Positions 32,550 through 40,874 of a stretch of 64,000 nt of DNA are shown here, in pieces. The translations under genes were made by a program, and so were the position numbers. Every line of letters begins with the position of its first letter. Within the stretch, counting starts at the first letter, position 1. Origin of the DNA: Streptomyces xanthochromogenes (GTDB lineage: Bacteria > Actinomycetota > Actinomycetes > Streptomycetales > Streptomycetaceae); contig NZ_BMUZ01000010.1 in assembly GCF_014650455.1 (NCBI RefSeq), positions 62,001 through 126,000 on the forward strand, read 5' to 3'. The notes under the pieces were generated by a model. The model was not told the origin of the DNA. It did no database searches and saw only the letters and a list, made by a program, of their open reading frames with translations.

Positions 32550-33437
32550 TCAGGTGAGCTGTGCCGTACGGACCAGCACGAGTGCCACCGAGACGGCGAG
32601 CACCAGCGCACAGCTGCCCCACTGCACCAGGGAGCGCCGCTCGGCCGGGGCGTGGACCATGCCGATGCCGAGCAGGACGCCCGCGACCAGGCCGCCCACG
32701 TGCGCCTGCCAGGCGATGCCCGCCCAGGCGAACGTGAAGATCAGGTTGACCACGAGCAGGCCGATGACCGGCCGCATGTCGTACTTCATCCGCCGCATCA
32801 GCACCGCCATGGCGCCGAACAGGCCGAAGATCGCGCCGGAGGCGCCGAGCGAGGGCTGGTCGGGAGCGGCCACCAGATAGGTCAGCGCGCTGCCGGCGAG
32901 GCCCGACACCACGTACAGCGCCAGGTAGCGGGCGCGGCCGAGCGCGGCCTCCAGCGGGCCGCCGATCCACCAGAGGCTGAGCATGTTGAAGCCGATGTGG
33001 GCATAGCCCTGGTGCAGGAACATCGACGTCAGAAGGCGGTACCACTGCCCCTCGGCGACGCCCTGCGCACCCGGGACGTGTCCGGGCCACTGGCCCAGCA
33101 GGAAGAAGTCGGAGGTGAACCGGTTCCCGACCACCTGCTGGACCAGGAACAGCGCGATGTTGATCCCGATGAGCAGCTTGGTCAACAGGTGCGGGTCGCC
33201 CGTCGCCAGGACCCCGCCCGCCACCGTCCGCGGCTGGTTGGCCGTCGGGGCGTGGCCGGTGCCGGAGCCGGCGCGTACGCAGTCGGGACACTGGAAGCCG
33301 ACCGAGGCGCTGACCATGCAGTCCGGGCAGATCGGGCGCTCGCAGCGGGTGCAGCTGATGGCCGTCGGCACCCCGGGATGGCGGTAGCAGCTGGGCGGGC
33401 CGGCCTGCCGCGCCTGATCCTGGTGGTCCTCGTTCAT
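32550..33437 (-). CDS. rhomboid-family intramembrane serine protease with N-terminal zinc-ribbon
   Basis: A 295-residue membrane protease. Residues 15-60 contain B-box/zinc-ribbon-like pairs (CYRHPGVPTAISCTRCERPICPDCM, CPDC, read in two parts). The rhomboid core follows, with HQGYAHIGFNMLSLWWIG, the catalytic serine in SLGASGAIFGLFGA and the catalytic His in WQAHVGGLVAG, across six or seven spans. Substrates are unknown. It is preceded by the cyclophilin gene on the same strand, with a terminator between them. Confidence 0.93.
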   Translation of the reverse strand: MNEDHQDQARQAGPPSCYRHPGVPTAISCTRCERPICPDCMVSASVGFQCPDCVRAGSGTGHAPTANQPRTVAGGVLATGDPHLLTKLLIGINIALFLVQQVVGNRFTSDFFLLGQWPGHVPGAQGVAEGQWYRLLTSMFLHQGYAHIGFNMLSLWWIGGPLEAALGRARYLALYVVSGLAGSALTYLVAAPDQPSLGASGAIFGLFGAMAVLMRRMKYDMRPVIGLLVVNLIFTFAWAGIAWQAHVGGLVAGVLLGIGMVHAPAERRSLVQWGSCALVLAVSVALVLVRTAQLT

Positions 33438-33464
33438 CGGGCTCCCTCGTCCTCGTGCAGCAGC

Positions 33465-33499
33465 TCCGCCCCGCTCGTCATACGGACGAGCGGGGCGGA
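33465..33499 (-). terminator. terminator after the cyclophilin gene
   Basis: TCCGCCCCGCTCGTC pairs perfectly with GACGAGCGGGGCGGA over 15 bp with a 5-base loop, 24 bp after the stop codon. Confidence 0.9.
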
Positions 33500-33522
33500 A
33501 AGGTTCCCTGCGGAGCCGGGGA

Positions 33523-34056
33523 TCAGCCTTCGCGCTTCTCCACGACGACCGACTCGATGACCACGTCCTTGACCGGACGGTCGGTGCGCGGGTTGGTGTC
33601 GGTGGCGACGATGGCGTCCACGACCTTGCGGCCGGCGTCGGTCGACACCTCGCCGAAGATGGTGTGCTTGCCGGTCAGCCATGCCGTGGGCGACACGGTG
33701 ATGAAGAACTGCGAGCCGTTGGTGCCCGGGCCGGCGTTGGCCATGGCCAGCAGGTACGGCTTGGTGAAGGCCAGGTCGGGGTGGAACTCGTCGCCGAACT
33801 CGTAGCCCGGGCCGCCGGTGCCGTTGCCCAGGGGGTCGCCGCCCTGGATCATGAAGCCCTCGATGACGCGGTGGAAGACCGTGCCGTCGTACAGCCGGTC
33901 CGTGGTCTTCTGGCCGGTCGCCGGGTTCACCCACTCGCGCTCGCCCTGGGCGAGTTCGACGAAGTTCTTGACGGTCTTGGGTGCGTGGTTCGGCAGGAGC
34001 CGAATCTCGATGTCGCCCTGATTGGTCTTCAGGGTGGCGTAAAGCTGCTCGGCCAC
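33523..34056 (-). CDS. ppiA: cyclophilin-type peptidyl-prolyl cis-trans isomerase
   Basis: A 177-residue cytosolic cyclophilin. Core residues are present: TVFHRVIEGFMIQGGDP (catalytic Arg and the FMIQGGD block), GYEFGDEF, MANAGPGTNGSQFFITVS and LTGKHTIFGEV. The start is the GTG at 34056, preceded by TTGAGGAAAGG on the minus strand and giving the usual MAEQLYATLKTNQGDIE beginning. It accelerates proline isomerisation in folding proteins. It has no signal peptide. Confidence 0.93.
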   Translation of the reverse strand: MAEQLYATLKTNQGDIEIRLLPNHAPKTVKNFVELAQGEREWVNPATGQKTTDRLYDGTVFHRVIEGFMIQGGDPLGNGTGGPGYEFGDEFHPDLAFTKPYLLAMANAGPGTNGSQFFITVSPTAWLTGKHTIFGEVSTDAGRKVVDAIVATDTNPRTDRPVKDVVIESVVVEKREG

Positions 34057-34365
34057 GGTCTGCCTTTCCTCAAAGGTCTGTACTGACGTCCCCCCGATCC
34101 TCGCACGGACCGCGGCGCCGGAGGGAAACCGCCCGGTTACCGACAGATACCCGCCGAACGCTCCCGTACTGCCCCCCCACCGTGGCATTGTCGTCCGCGA
34201 GCTCCCCCCTCGGCGGTGCGCCCCGCACCGCTCCCCCCAATTGCTTCAAAGATGCGACGCCCACCCGGATGCCTTTCCGCACATGCCGGGTACTCGCAGA
34301 ACAGGCATGATTTCGAGATGGGTGGAAAGGCGACATACCGAACCGCCACCAAGGAGGAGGATCAC
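34057..34365. other. 309-bp divergent promoter region
   Basis: It lies between the divergent cyclophilin and DUF5324 genes. No gene is supported here, although frames are open. It contains C-rich runs (CCCCCCC near 34172) and AAGGAGGAGG at 34351-34360, the DUF5324 ribosome binding site. Confidence 0.5.
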
Positions 34366-35076
34366 GTGACCCGCATGGAGAGCGTGCGCGCCGCAACCGG
34401 AACGGCGAAGGAGAGCGTGCTGCACGCCGCGGAAGTGGTGGCGCCCTACGCCGACTCGGCCAAGCAGCAGGCCGCACAGTATGCCCAGCACTACGCCCAG
34501 GAGGCACGCGTACGCGTGGCCCCGAAGGTGTCCAAGGCGGCCGCCCAGGCCCGCAGCCAGGCCCGGCACCAGTACGACGTCCGTGTGGCGCCGCGCGTCC
34601 CGCCGAAGGTCGACGAGGTGGCCCACCAGGCGGCCAGGCATTCGCGCCGGGCTGCCCGCCAGGCCGCCGACTACGCCGCCCCGCGCGTGGAACAGGCGGT
34701 CGCGGCCGCCCAGCCGCTGCGCGAGGAGGCCATGGCGCGCTCCGCCGCGGCGCTCGCGGCGCTGCGCGGTCAGGTGACGACCAAGGAGATCGAGAAGCTG
34801 GCGCGCAAGCACCGGCGCCGGGCCAAGGCCGCCCGCGCGGGCAAGGGCTTCCTGATCCTCGGCGTCGTCGCCGGCGGAGCGTTCGCCGCGTGGCGGTGGT
34901 GGGACAAGCAGGCCAACCCGGACTGGCTGGTCGAGCCCCCCGAGGCGACGGAGGTCGTCGACCGTCCCCCGCTCAGCTCGGTGGACGGCAGCGCCGAGGC
35001 CCTCGACCCCGAGGTCCAGGCCAAGCAGGCCGAAGCGGAGGCGGAGGCCGCGGACGGAGACGAGAAGCGGCACTGA
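34366..35076 (+). CDS. DUF5324 family protein
   Basis: A 236-residue streptomycete-specific protein. Residues 1-150 form long amphipathic Ala/Gln/Arg-rich helices with repeated KVSKAAAQARSQAR-like units that may associate with membrane or form a coiled coil. One short transmembrane span follows (FLILGVVAGGAFAAWRWW), then a fixed motif QANPDWLVEPPEATEV and an acidic Glu/Ala tail. The GTG at 34366 comes 6 bp after a strong AAGGAGGAGG. Function unknown. Confidence 0.9.
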   Translation: MTRMESVRAATGTAKESVLHAAEVVAPYADSAKQQAAQYAQHYAQEARVRVAPKVSKAAAQARSQARHQYDVRVAPRVPPKVDEVAHQAARHSRRAARQAADYAAPRVEQAVAAAQPLREEAMARSAAALAALRGQVTTKEIEKLARKHRRRAKAARAGKGFLILGVVAGGAFAAWRWWDKQANPDWLVEPPEATEVVDRPPLSSVDGSAEALDPEVQAKQAEAEAEAADGDEKRH

Positions 35077-35089
35077 CTCCACGACCGCG

Positions 35090-35132
35090 GCCGGATGCCC
35101 GGCGGCCCCCCAAGGGCCGCCGGGCATCCGGC
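35090..35132. terminator. terminator after the DUF5324 gene
   Basis: Two 19-base arms (GCCGGATGCCCGGCGGCCC and its complement) are perfectly paired around a 5-base loop, 13 bp after the stop. Confidence 0.92.
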
Positions 35133-35288
35133 TGTTCGGCGGCCGTTCGGCGTCCGCCGGGCCGATCCACGGCGCGGTGCCGGGGGAGCCCGGCTCGTGC
35201 CACGGCCGCCGCCACCGCAGGGGCCCGGCCCGCGCCGGGCGCCCGAGCCCCGGCACCGGGCGCCCGGCCGGCCACGCGGACGGAGACG

Positions 35289-35331
35289 AAAAAGACCCCC
35301 CTGACCCTGTTTACGCAGGTCAGAGGGGTCT
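35289..35331 (-). terminator. Rho-independent terminator of tRNA-Ala
   Basis: On the minus strand AGACCCCTCTGACC pairs with GGTCAGGGGGGTCT (one mismatch), followed by a run of five Ts. It lies 8 bp past the tRNA 3' end. Confidence 0.9.
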
Positions 35332-35338
35332 GATGTTG

Positions 35339-35411
35339 TGGAGCCTAGGAGATTCGAACTCCTGACATCTGCCTTGCAAAGGCAGCGCTCTACCAACTGA
35401 GCTAAGGCCCC
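35339..35411 (-). tRNA. tRNA-Ala(TGC)
   Basis: A 73-nt gene on the minus strand: acceptor GGGGCCT/AGGCTCC with one G-U pair, D-arm AGCTCAGTTGGTAGAGC, anticodon loop TTTGCAA with TGC, T-loop GTTCGAATC, discriminator A. CCA is not encoded. Confidence 0.97.
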
Positions 35412-35563
35412 GGATGAGGTGTTGCGGGAACAGAGTACCGGGTGGAGAGGGGGATCTCCCAAAAGGATTGGGACTCCCGGTGAACGACCACTCTCCGTAA
35501 GATGCTCGTCGAGGTTCGCACCCGTGAAGCGGCCTCAATGGGGAAGCGATGGGGAGACGCGCA

Positions 35564-36112
35564 ATGGACGCAGCACAGCAGGAAGCGACCGCCAGAGCCA
35601 GAGAGCTTCAGCGGAGCTGGTACGGGGAGCCGCTGGGTGCGCTCTTCCGCCGGCTGATAGACGACCTCGGGCTCAACCAGGCCCGGCTCGCCGCTGTTCT
35701 CGGGCTCTCGGCGCCCATGCTGTCGCAGCTGATGAGCGGACAGCGCGCCAAGATCGGCAATCCGGCCGTGGTGCAACGCGTCCAGGCCCTGCAGGATCTG
35801 GCGGGACAGGTCGCCGACGGCAGCGTGAGCGCCGTGGAGGCCACCGACCGCATGGAAGAGATCAAGAAGTCGCAAGGAGGCTCGGTGCTGACCAACACCG
35901 GCCAGACGACGTCCAGTTCGGGTGCGCCGACCGTGCGCCGCGTGGTGCGCGAGATCCAGTCGCTGCTGCGTTCCGTAGCGGCCGCGGGTGACATCATCGA
36001 CGCCGCCGACACCCTCGCCCCCGCCCACCCCGAACTGGCAGAGTTCCTCCGGGTGTACGGCGCCGGGCGGACCGCGGAGGCGGTCTCGCACTACGAGTCG
36101 CACCAGAGCTGA
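35564..36112 (+). CDS. helix-turn-helix DNA-binding protein
   Basis: A 182-residue protein. Residues 18-75 form a Cro/C1-like helix-turn-helix (GALFRRLIDDLGLNQARLAA followed by VLGLSAPMLSQLMSGQRAK). The rest is helical with a Ser/Thr-rich linker and a C-terminal segment ending YGAGRTAEAVSHYESHQS. The ATG at 35564 is preferred over an upstream ATG because it follows GGGGAGACGCGCA. It is 31 bp upstream of a Ser/Thr kinase gene on the same strand, so it could be that kinase's substrate or regulator (inference). Conserved next to tRNA-Ala in streptomycetes. Confidence 0.85.
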   Translation: MDAAQQEATARARELQRSWYGEPLGALFRRLIDDLGLNQARLAAVLGLSAPMLSQLMSGQRAKIGNPAVVQRVQALQDLAGQVADGSVSAVEATDRMEEIKKSQGGSVLTNTGQTTSSSGAPTVRRVVREIQSLLRSVAAAGDIIDAADTLAPAHPELAEFLRVYGAGRTAEAVSHYESHQS

Positions 36113-36143
36113 CAACGGGCCGATCGATCCTGGGGGGCATCGG

Positions 36144-37520
36144 GTGGGCGAGGTCTTCGCCGGTCGGTACGAGCTGGTCGACCCGGTCGGCCGGGGCGGG
36201 GCCGGAGCGGTGTGGCGCGCCTGGGACCGGCGCAGACGCCGCTACGTAGCCGCGAAGGTGCTGCAGCAGAGCGACGCCCACACCCTGCTGCGGTTCGTCC
36301 GCGAGCAGGCCGTCAGGATCGACCACCCGCACGTCCTCGCACCCGCCAGCTGGGCCGCCGACGACGACAAGGTCCTGTTCACCATGGACCTGGTCAGCGG
36401 CGGCTCGCTGGCCCATCTCATCGGCGACTACGGCCCGTTGCCACCCAGGTTCGTCTGCACCCTGCTCGACCAGCTGCTCGCCGGCCTCGCCGCGGTCCAC
36501 GCCGAGGGCGTCGTCCACCGGGACATCAAACCGGCCAACATCCTGATGGAGGCCACCGGAAGCGGGCGCCCCCATCTGCGCCTCTCGGACTTCGGCATAT
36601 CCCTGCGCAAGGACGAGCCGCGCCTCACCGAGACCAACTACGTGGTGGGGACCCCCGGTTACTTCGCGCCCGAGCAGATGATGGGCGCCGAACCCGACTT
36701 CCCCGCCGATCTGTTCGCCGTCGGCCTCGTCGCGCTGTACCTCCTGGAGGGCAGCAAGCCGGATGCGCGCGCCCTCGTCGAGTACTTCGCGGCCCACGGC
36801 ACCCCGAGCGCGCCGCAAGGCACCCCCGAGCCCCTCTGGCAGGTCCTCGCGGGGCTTCTCCAGCCCAACCCCCAGAACCGGTTCCGTACGGCCACGGGGG
36901 CGCGCAAGGCGCTGGCCTCGGCGGTGGAGCTGCTGCCCGAGCCGGACCCGGACGAGGAGCCCGTCGAGGTCTTCGACCAGATCGGCCCGCTGCCCCCCGG
37001 CTTCGCCGAACACGGCCCGGAGCAGCCGGAACCGGCCCCGGCACCGACGACTGCCGATGCCCCGGACCCTGCTCCTGCTCCTGCTCCTGCTCCTGCTGAC
37101 GAGGCATCGGCCTTCGCCTGGGAGGGCGCGGCCCAGTGGCCATCGGGCCGGGCGCCCACCGGCTTCGGCCCCGCCACCGCCGACGGCTCGGGCCGCGGTG
37201 TCGCCTTCCCTCCGGTCCCGCAACAGCCGCCCACGCCGCCCACGCAGGCACCGGCGGTCCCCGCTCACCTGCCGCCGCGGTACGAGCAGACGCCTCCCAC
37301 CCCGGCGACGGCCCCGTACACCGCGCACTACCCCAATGCGGCCGCGCAGCCTCAAGTTCCCTTCCAGGCAAACCCGTTCGTGGCATCCGCGCCGGCCGCC
37401 CCCGCAGCGTCGTCTGCGTCGGCGCCCCGGCCTGGCCCGCCCGCGAAGGTAGCGGTCCCGGTGCTCCTGGTCGCGCTGATGTGCTTCGCCGTCGGCATCT
37501 GGGCGCTGACCCGGACCTGA
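36144..37520 (+). CDS. Ser/Thr protein kinase with Pro-rich C-terminus and terminal membrane anchor
   Basis: A 458-residue kinase. The domain (about 5-265) has GRGGAGAVW, the VAAKVL lysine, VHRDIKPANIL, SDFGIS and GTPGYFAPEQ. After it comes a long Pro/Ala/Thr-rich region (260-430) and a single C-terminal hydrophobic helix (VAVPVLLVALMCFAVGIWAL) with only three residues after it, so it is a tail-anchored cytoplasmic kinase without an external sensor domain. The GTG at 36144 follows a GGGGGG ribosome binding site. It is probably cotranscribed with the upstream HTH gene. Confidence 0.9.
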   Translation: MGEVFAGRYELVDPVGRGGAGAVWRAWDRRRRRYVAAKVLQQSDAHTLLRFVREQAVRIDHPHVLAPASWAADDDKVLFTMDLVSGGSLAHLIGDYGPLPPRFVCTLLDQLLAGLAAVHAEGVVHRDIKPANILMEATGSGRPHLRLSDFGISLRKDEPRLTETNYVVGTPGYFAPEQMMGAEPDFPADLFAVGLVALYLLEGSKPDARALVEYFAAHGTPSAPQGTPEPLWQVLAGLLQPNPQNRFRTATGARKALASAVELLPEPDPDEEPVEVFDQIGPLPPGFAEHGPEQPEPAPAPTTADAPDPAPAPAPAPADEASAFAWEGAAQWPSGRAPTGFGPATADGSGRGVAFPPVPQQPPTPPTQAPAVPAHLPPRYEQTPPTPATAPYTAHYPNAAAQPQVPFQANPFVASAPAAPAASSASAPRPGPPAKVAVPVLLVALMCFAVGIWALTRT

Positions 37521-37562
37521 CGGCCCGAAGATCGACCGCCCGCCCCGGACCTGGACGCCCGA

Positions 37563-38891
37563 CTACCAGGCGCCGGGCGGCCCAAAGCCCTGGGGCCCGC
37601 GCCCGGCGGCGGCCACGCGCCTGCGGGCCACCAGTGTCCACACCCCGAGCCCGGCCACCAGAACCGTTCCCGTACCGATGCCGAGGGCGGCGACGAGCTT
37701 CATCGTGTTCGCGTGCGCCGAGGAGCCGCCCGACGCCGCTCCGCCCGCGCCGAAGTCGGGCGCCGGCCCCGCGTACACCGGCCCGGACTGTGCGGCTCCC
37801 GCCACCGTCAGACGCAGCGTCAGGTCGTACGGCCCGTTCCCGAAGGTCCGCCCGACGTCGGGGCTCAGCGACACCGCCAGGTAGTAGGCGCCGTTGACGC
37901 GCATCGCCGAGGTGTCGTCCGCGGGCGCGTACCGGTTCTCGTAGGCGACCGGCGCGAGCGGTTCGAGCGCGGCCTGCTTCTGCCGTCCGTCGTACGGTGC
38001 CGATGCCCCGGTGACCGGGCCGAGGACGGGGTTGTAGAGCTGCAGGGAGAGCGCGGTGCCGACGTAGCCGTCCTTGGCCGAGGCGAGGCTCCCCAGGGCT
38101 CCGGCGGCGAAGAGCTGCTGGCCCCATTCGAGCGGCACCTGGAAGAAGAGGGTCTCGCCCGGCCGGATGGAATCCCGCCACTGTCCTTGGGACAGCTCGG
38201 CCGCGTCGTGGAAGCCGGTGCCGCCGTGGACCTGGCGCGGGGTGTCGGTGGGCGGGGCGGGCGACGCGGAGGGCCAGCCGGAGGGGGCACTGCTCGGCCC
38301 GGTTCCGCTGCGGACGGACTCGGTCGTGTAGCGCAGGTCCAGTGCCCAGTCGGCGGGCGTGGAGGCCGCGTCGCCCTCGCGCTCGACCACCATGTAGTAG
38401 GTGCCCGGTTCCTGACAGGTCGACAGGCTCTTGCGCAGGGCACGGTAGGCGGACGCGGCGATGGGGTGCGGATACTGCGCGGAACCGATCGAACGCCGCT
38501 GGGAGTCGCAGTCGTCGCCGTCCGCGTCCTGGATGGACACCTTGACGGAGTCACCGTAGGCGAGCTTCGCGCCGGTCGGACCGGGCAGGGCCACCACTGA
38601 CGCGTAGGCATCCTTCACCCCGTCCAGAACCAGCTGAAAATAGAGCTTGCCACCGGGCTTGATGACCGATCTATAGGCGGTGTCGGCGCGCAGAACGGGT
38701 CCCTCGGTGTTGCGCGCACCCCCCGCCACGTCCCGTACGCCCTCGGGAAACCGGTACGAGGGGGTCGGTCCGGCCGCCTGCGCGGGACCCGGTGTCGCCA
38801 GGAGCGCGCCCAGCGCGGCGGCCGCCGCCCCGATCCTTCGTGCCGTCGTCCCAACCCTGCCGTGCCTCGTCCTCACTTCGCCCCGCCCCAC
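37563..38891 (-). CDS. secreted, membrane-anchored protein of unknown function
   Basis: A 442-residue exported protein. A signal peptide ends near ATPGPAQA (residues 32-39), two beta-rich extracytoplasmic halves each begin with a G-x-x-L(Y/F)FQ-type motif (GGKLYFQLVLDG and GETLFFQVPLEW), and a C-terminal transmembrane helix (LVAALGIGTGTVLVAGLGVWTLV) is followed by a basic Gly/Pro tail. The duplicated motif suggests two copies of a carbohydrate-binding-like or pre-peptidase-like fold. Candidate starts are GTG at 38891 and GTG at 38876; the first is used because GAGGG precedes it. Convergent with the kinase gene. Confidence 0.75.
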   Translation of the reverse strand: MGRGEVRTRHGRVGTTARRIGAAAAALGALLATPGPAQAAGPTPSYRFPEGVRDVAGGARNTEGPVLRADTAYRSVIKPGGKLYFQLVLDGVKDAYASVVALPGPTGAKLAYGDSVKVSIQDADGDDCDSQRRSIGSAQYPHPIAASAYRALRKSLSTCQEPGTYYMVVEREGDAASTPADWALDLRYTTESVRSGTGPSSAPSGWPSASPAPPTDTPRQVHGGTGFHDAAELSQGQWRDSIRPGETLFFQVPLEWGQQLFAAGALGSLASAKDGYVGTALSLQLYNPVLGPVTGASAPYDGRQKQAALEPLAPVAYENRYAPADDTSAMRVNGAYYLAVSLSPDVGRTFGNGPYDLTLRLTVAGAAQSGPVYAGPAPDFGAGGAASGGSSAHANTMKLVAALGIGTGTVLVAGLGVWTLVARRRVAAAGRGPQGFGPPGAW

Positions 38892-38961
38892 CTTTGCCCT
38901 CGCAAGTCAACTATTCGCTCACGTGAACTCACCGGCGCCCGGGGCCGCCCCCGGGACAGCA

Positions 38962-38995
38962 CGAAGCCCCGGCCACCTCAGTGGCCGGGGCTTCG
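38962..38995. terminator. bidirectional hairpin before DLW-39
   Basis: CGAAGCCCCGGCCAC and its complement form a 15-bp perfect stem with a 4-base loop. It lies 18 bp after the DLW-39 stop. Confidence 0.9.
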
Positions 38996-39013
38996 CAACC
39001 GGGTCTTTCGGTC

Positions 39014-39148
39014 TCACACACCCGAACCTGCGGGCACGGAGTCGGTCGCCTCCGTCCACAGATCCTGCTCGGCGCGATCCGCCTGGATCTGGCGGTACAC
39101 GAGGAGCCCGCCGATGGCGGCCAGTGCGACCAGGAGGAGCTTCTTCAC
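39014..39148 (-). CDS. DLW-39 family small membrane protein
   Basis: A 44-residue protein starting at GTG 39148: an N-terminal membrane helix (KKLLLVALAAIGGLLVY) and the tail RQIQADRAEQDLWTEATDS with the D-L-W signature of this actinobacterial family. It sits in its usual place near gyrA and the tRNA-Ile/Ala genes. Function unknown. Confidence 0.88.
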   Translation of the reverse strand: MKKLLLVALAAIGGLLVYRQIQADRAEQDLWTEATDSVPAGSGV

Positions 39149-39370
39149 CGCGCGACCTCGTCTTTCCTTGACGTAAGGGACCTCTGCCGCCCGACTATAC
39201 ACACCGATCGATATCAATCGGTGATGCTCCATCCGTGTGTAGTTCATCGGAAGATCCGCCGATACGGTGCGTCGCTCCTCGCTTCGCCCGACCCTCCCGC
39301 ACATCATCGGATACAACGCAATTCGGGCAACCCAACAGCACGTACTGCTTACGGAAGAAGCGAGGAAGTC

Positions 39371-39736
39371 ATGGCTACGAGCAAGATCACGACCTGGTGG
39401 ACCGCACTCATCGGCGCGCTCGTCGCCCTCCTCGCCGCGCTCGGCCTGGCCGGCCAGGCCACGGCCGCCGCGCCCACGGCTTCCGTACCGCAGCACGACA
39501 CGACGTACAACCGCAGCGAACCGGCCACCTCCGTTGCGCCGAGCGTGCAATGGGCCCTTCCCGCCGCGTCGGCCCTGCCGCCCACGATGAAGCAGCGCAT
39601 CCGCGCCGAGGCCCACGGCTCCTCGCCCTCCTCCCGGCACCGCGCCGACGTACGGGACGCGGACGACCAGGCGACCGGCGCCGACGGCGCGGCCGAGGAC
39701 CCGACACAGGACCCGGCCGAGGCCCATTCCCCCTGA
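39371..39736 (+). CDS. small secreted protein, DUF6344-like
   Basis: A 121-residue protein. The signal segment (TWWTALIGALVALLAALGLAGQATAAA) is followed by a disordered mature part with the streptomycete motif LPPTMKQRIRAEAHGSSPS and an acidic Asp/Ala tail. The ATG at 39371 follows GCGAGGAAGTC. The DUF6344 assignment is from memory of that motif. Function unknown; the short conserved patch may be a binding epitope. Confidence 0.78.
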   Translation: MATSKITTWWTALIGALVALLAALGLAGQATAAAPTASVPQHDTTYNRSEPATSVAPSVQWALPAASALPPTMKQRIRAEAHGSSPSSRHRADVRDADDQATGADGAAEDPTQDPAEAHSP

Positions 39737-39850
39737 CCCACTCCCGCTCTGCCCGAGCTGCGAGCCCGGCAACTCCCCCGAGTTGCCGGGCTCTTCGGCG
39801 TCCCGGGACGCCTCGCACAGTTTTCCCTGGCCCCGGTGGAGCCCGGGAAG

Positions 39851-40028
39851 CCCGGAGGTCCGGGCACCCCGGAGCCCCGCCTTCCAGGAACCCGGAGGTC
39901 CGATCACCCCGGAGCCCTGCCTTCCAGGAGCCCGGAGGACCGGGCACCCCGGAGCCCGGAGGACTGGGCACCCCCGGAGCCCGGAGGACTGGGCACCCCC
40001 GGAGCCCGGAGGACTGGGCACCCCCGAG
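39851..40028 (+). repeat. nested GC-rich minisatellites (40-bp x2, 25-bp x3)
   Basis: Two 40-bp units (39851-39890 and 39891-39930, beginning CCCGGAGGTC) run into 24/25-bp units beginning CCCGGAGGAC at 39931, 39955, 39980 and 40005. All contain the CACCCC(C)GGAG core. They occupy most of the 495-bp gap between the DUF6344 gene and the integrated element. Translated frames across it are repetitive and not credible as genes. Confidence 0.9.
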
Positions 40029-40192
40029 CCCGACCGTCCAGGAGCCGTGGCCCCGAAGCCGGGAGCCGGGCTCCCCGGAGTCGGCCGGTCGGCCCCTCAG
40101 CCACGCCCCGCACCCGCCGCTCCCGAGCGCACCCCGCACCTCGCAAGTCACGCACGCACCCCACCGGGGACGGCCCACATCACCGGAGACGC

Positions 40193-40227
40193 CGAAGACC
40201 CCCGGGCTTTCGCCTCGGGGGTCTTCG
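40193..40227. terminator. original tRNA-Ile terminator, now left of the element
   Basis: CGAAGACCCCCG pairs with CGGGGGTCTTCG (12 bp), 6 bp beyond the truncated tRNA-Ile 3' end. Before insertion it would have terminated tRNA-Ile on the minus strand. Confidence 0.88.
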
Positions 40228-40232
40228 TCACT

Positions 40233-40276
40233 GTGGGGCTAACAGGATTTGAACCTGTGGCCTCATCCTTATCAGG
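40233..40276. repeat. attL: attL, duplicated 3' end of tRNA-Ile
   Basis: Forty-four bases identical to 46819-46862, comprising the 3' part of tRNA-Ile (T-arm GGATTTGAACC, variable loop, part of the anticodon arm) on the minus strand. Identity stops at 40277 within the anticodon stem. Confidence 0.97.
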
Positions 40277-40418
40277 TCGATCATTTACGCCTAGTGCGGC
40301 TGGACCGCAGCGCCCGGAACGTGTCAGAACGGCGGTGTGGACACGCCTTGGTCCGTCGTCGTTCGGTGCTGTTGGTGTCAGGCGCTGATGTCATGGATTG
40401 AGGCCTACTTGACAGCCA

Positions 40419-40874
40419 TCATTCCGGAGGGGTCCATCCACCGTCGGCGTGCTGCGGATGGCTACCCCCATCATTCGGCGCTGAGGTGTGATCAGTGATC
40501 TCGATCTGTTCAGGGCTGCGGATCAGCACTGTGAGCACTCGCTGATTGTCTGGCCCATAGATGGTGATCGACTGAGGTCGGTTGGTCTCATGCCTCCGCA
40601 GCCGATCTTTAGCCCAGCTGATCACTCTGCCTAGGGTCTGCTCCGCGAGCGCGTTGACCGCATACCCAGTCAAACCTTCGAGCGCCTTGGTACCCAGGTA
40701 GATACCCAGTACCTCGTACCAGGTGACTCCCCGCTTCCCTGGATCAGGCGGCCGGTAGTCGAGGTGGCATTCGATGCTTAGGGCCTGAAGATCATCGGCG
40801 AGATTTGCAAGCGAGCGTCTGCGGTCTTCATGGAGGATCTCGGTACCGCCGACGCGAAAAGTTGCTGTGGGCAT
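40419..40874 (-). CDS. hypothetical protein of the integrated element
   Basis: A 151-residue soluble protein, start ATG 40874 after GAGAGGCCGAT; the frame is open further upstream without support. It begins MPTATFRVGGTEILHEDRRR, contains a helix (LQALSIECHLDYRPPDPGKR) and a possibly membrane-interacting segment (VLGIYLGTKALEGLTGYAVN), and has a C-terminal beta-rich part (SITIYGPDNQRVLTVLIR). No family recognised. It is the leftmost element gene, next to attL, the usual position of cargo. Confidence 0.65.
   Translation of the reverse strand: MPTATFRVGGTEILHEDRRRSLANLADDLQALSIECHLDYRPPDPGKRGVTWYEVLGIYLGTKALEGLTGYAVNALAEQTLGRVISWAKDRLRRHETNRPQSITIYGPDNQRVLTVLIRSPEQIEITDHTSAPNDGGSHPQHADGGWTPPE

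Noticed and set aside
36625..38181. 518-residue minus-strand frame opposite the kinase and across the secreted protein
   Set aside because: It overlaps two supported genes in other frames and is low-complexity Arg/Pro/Ala.
38918..38931. parS-like GCTCACGTGAACTC
   Set aside because: Only the central CACGTG and a few flanking bases match; the GTTT/AAAC ends are missing.
39851..40028. CRISPR-like array
   Set aside because: Units are contiguous tandem repeats without unique spacers and there are no cas genes.
40234..40276. A second functional tRNA-Ile at the left end
   Set aside because: Only the 3' 43 bases are present; the sequence diverges in the anticodon stem, so it is attL and not a gene.
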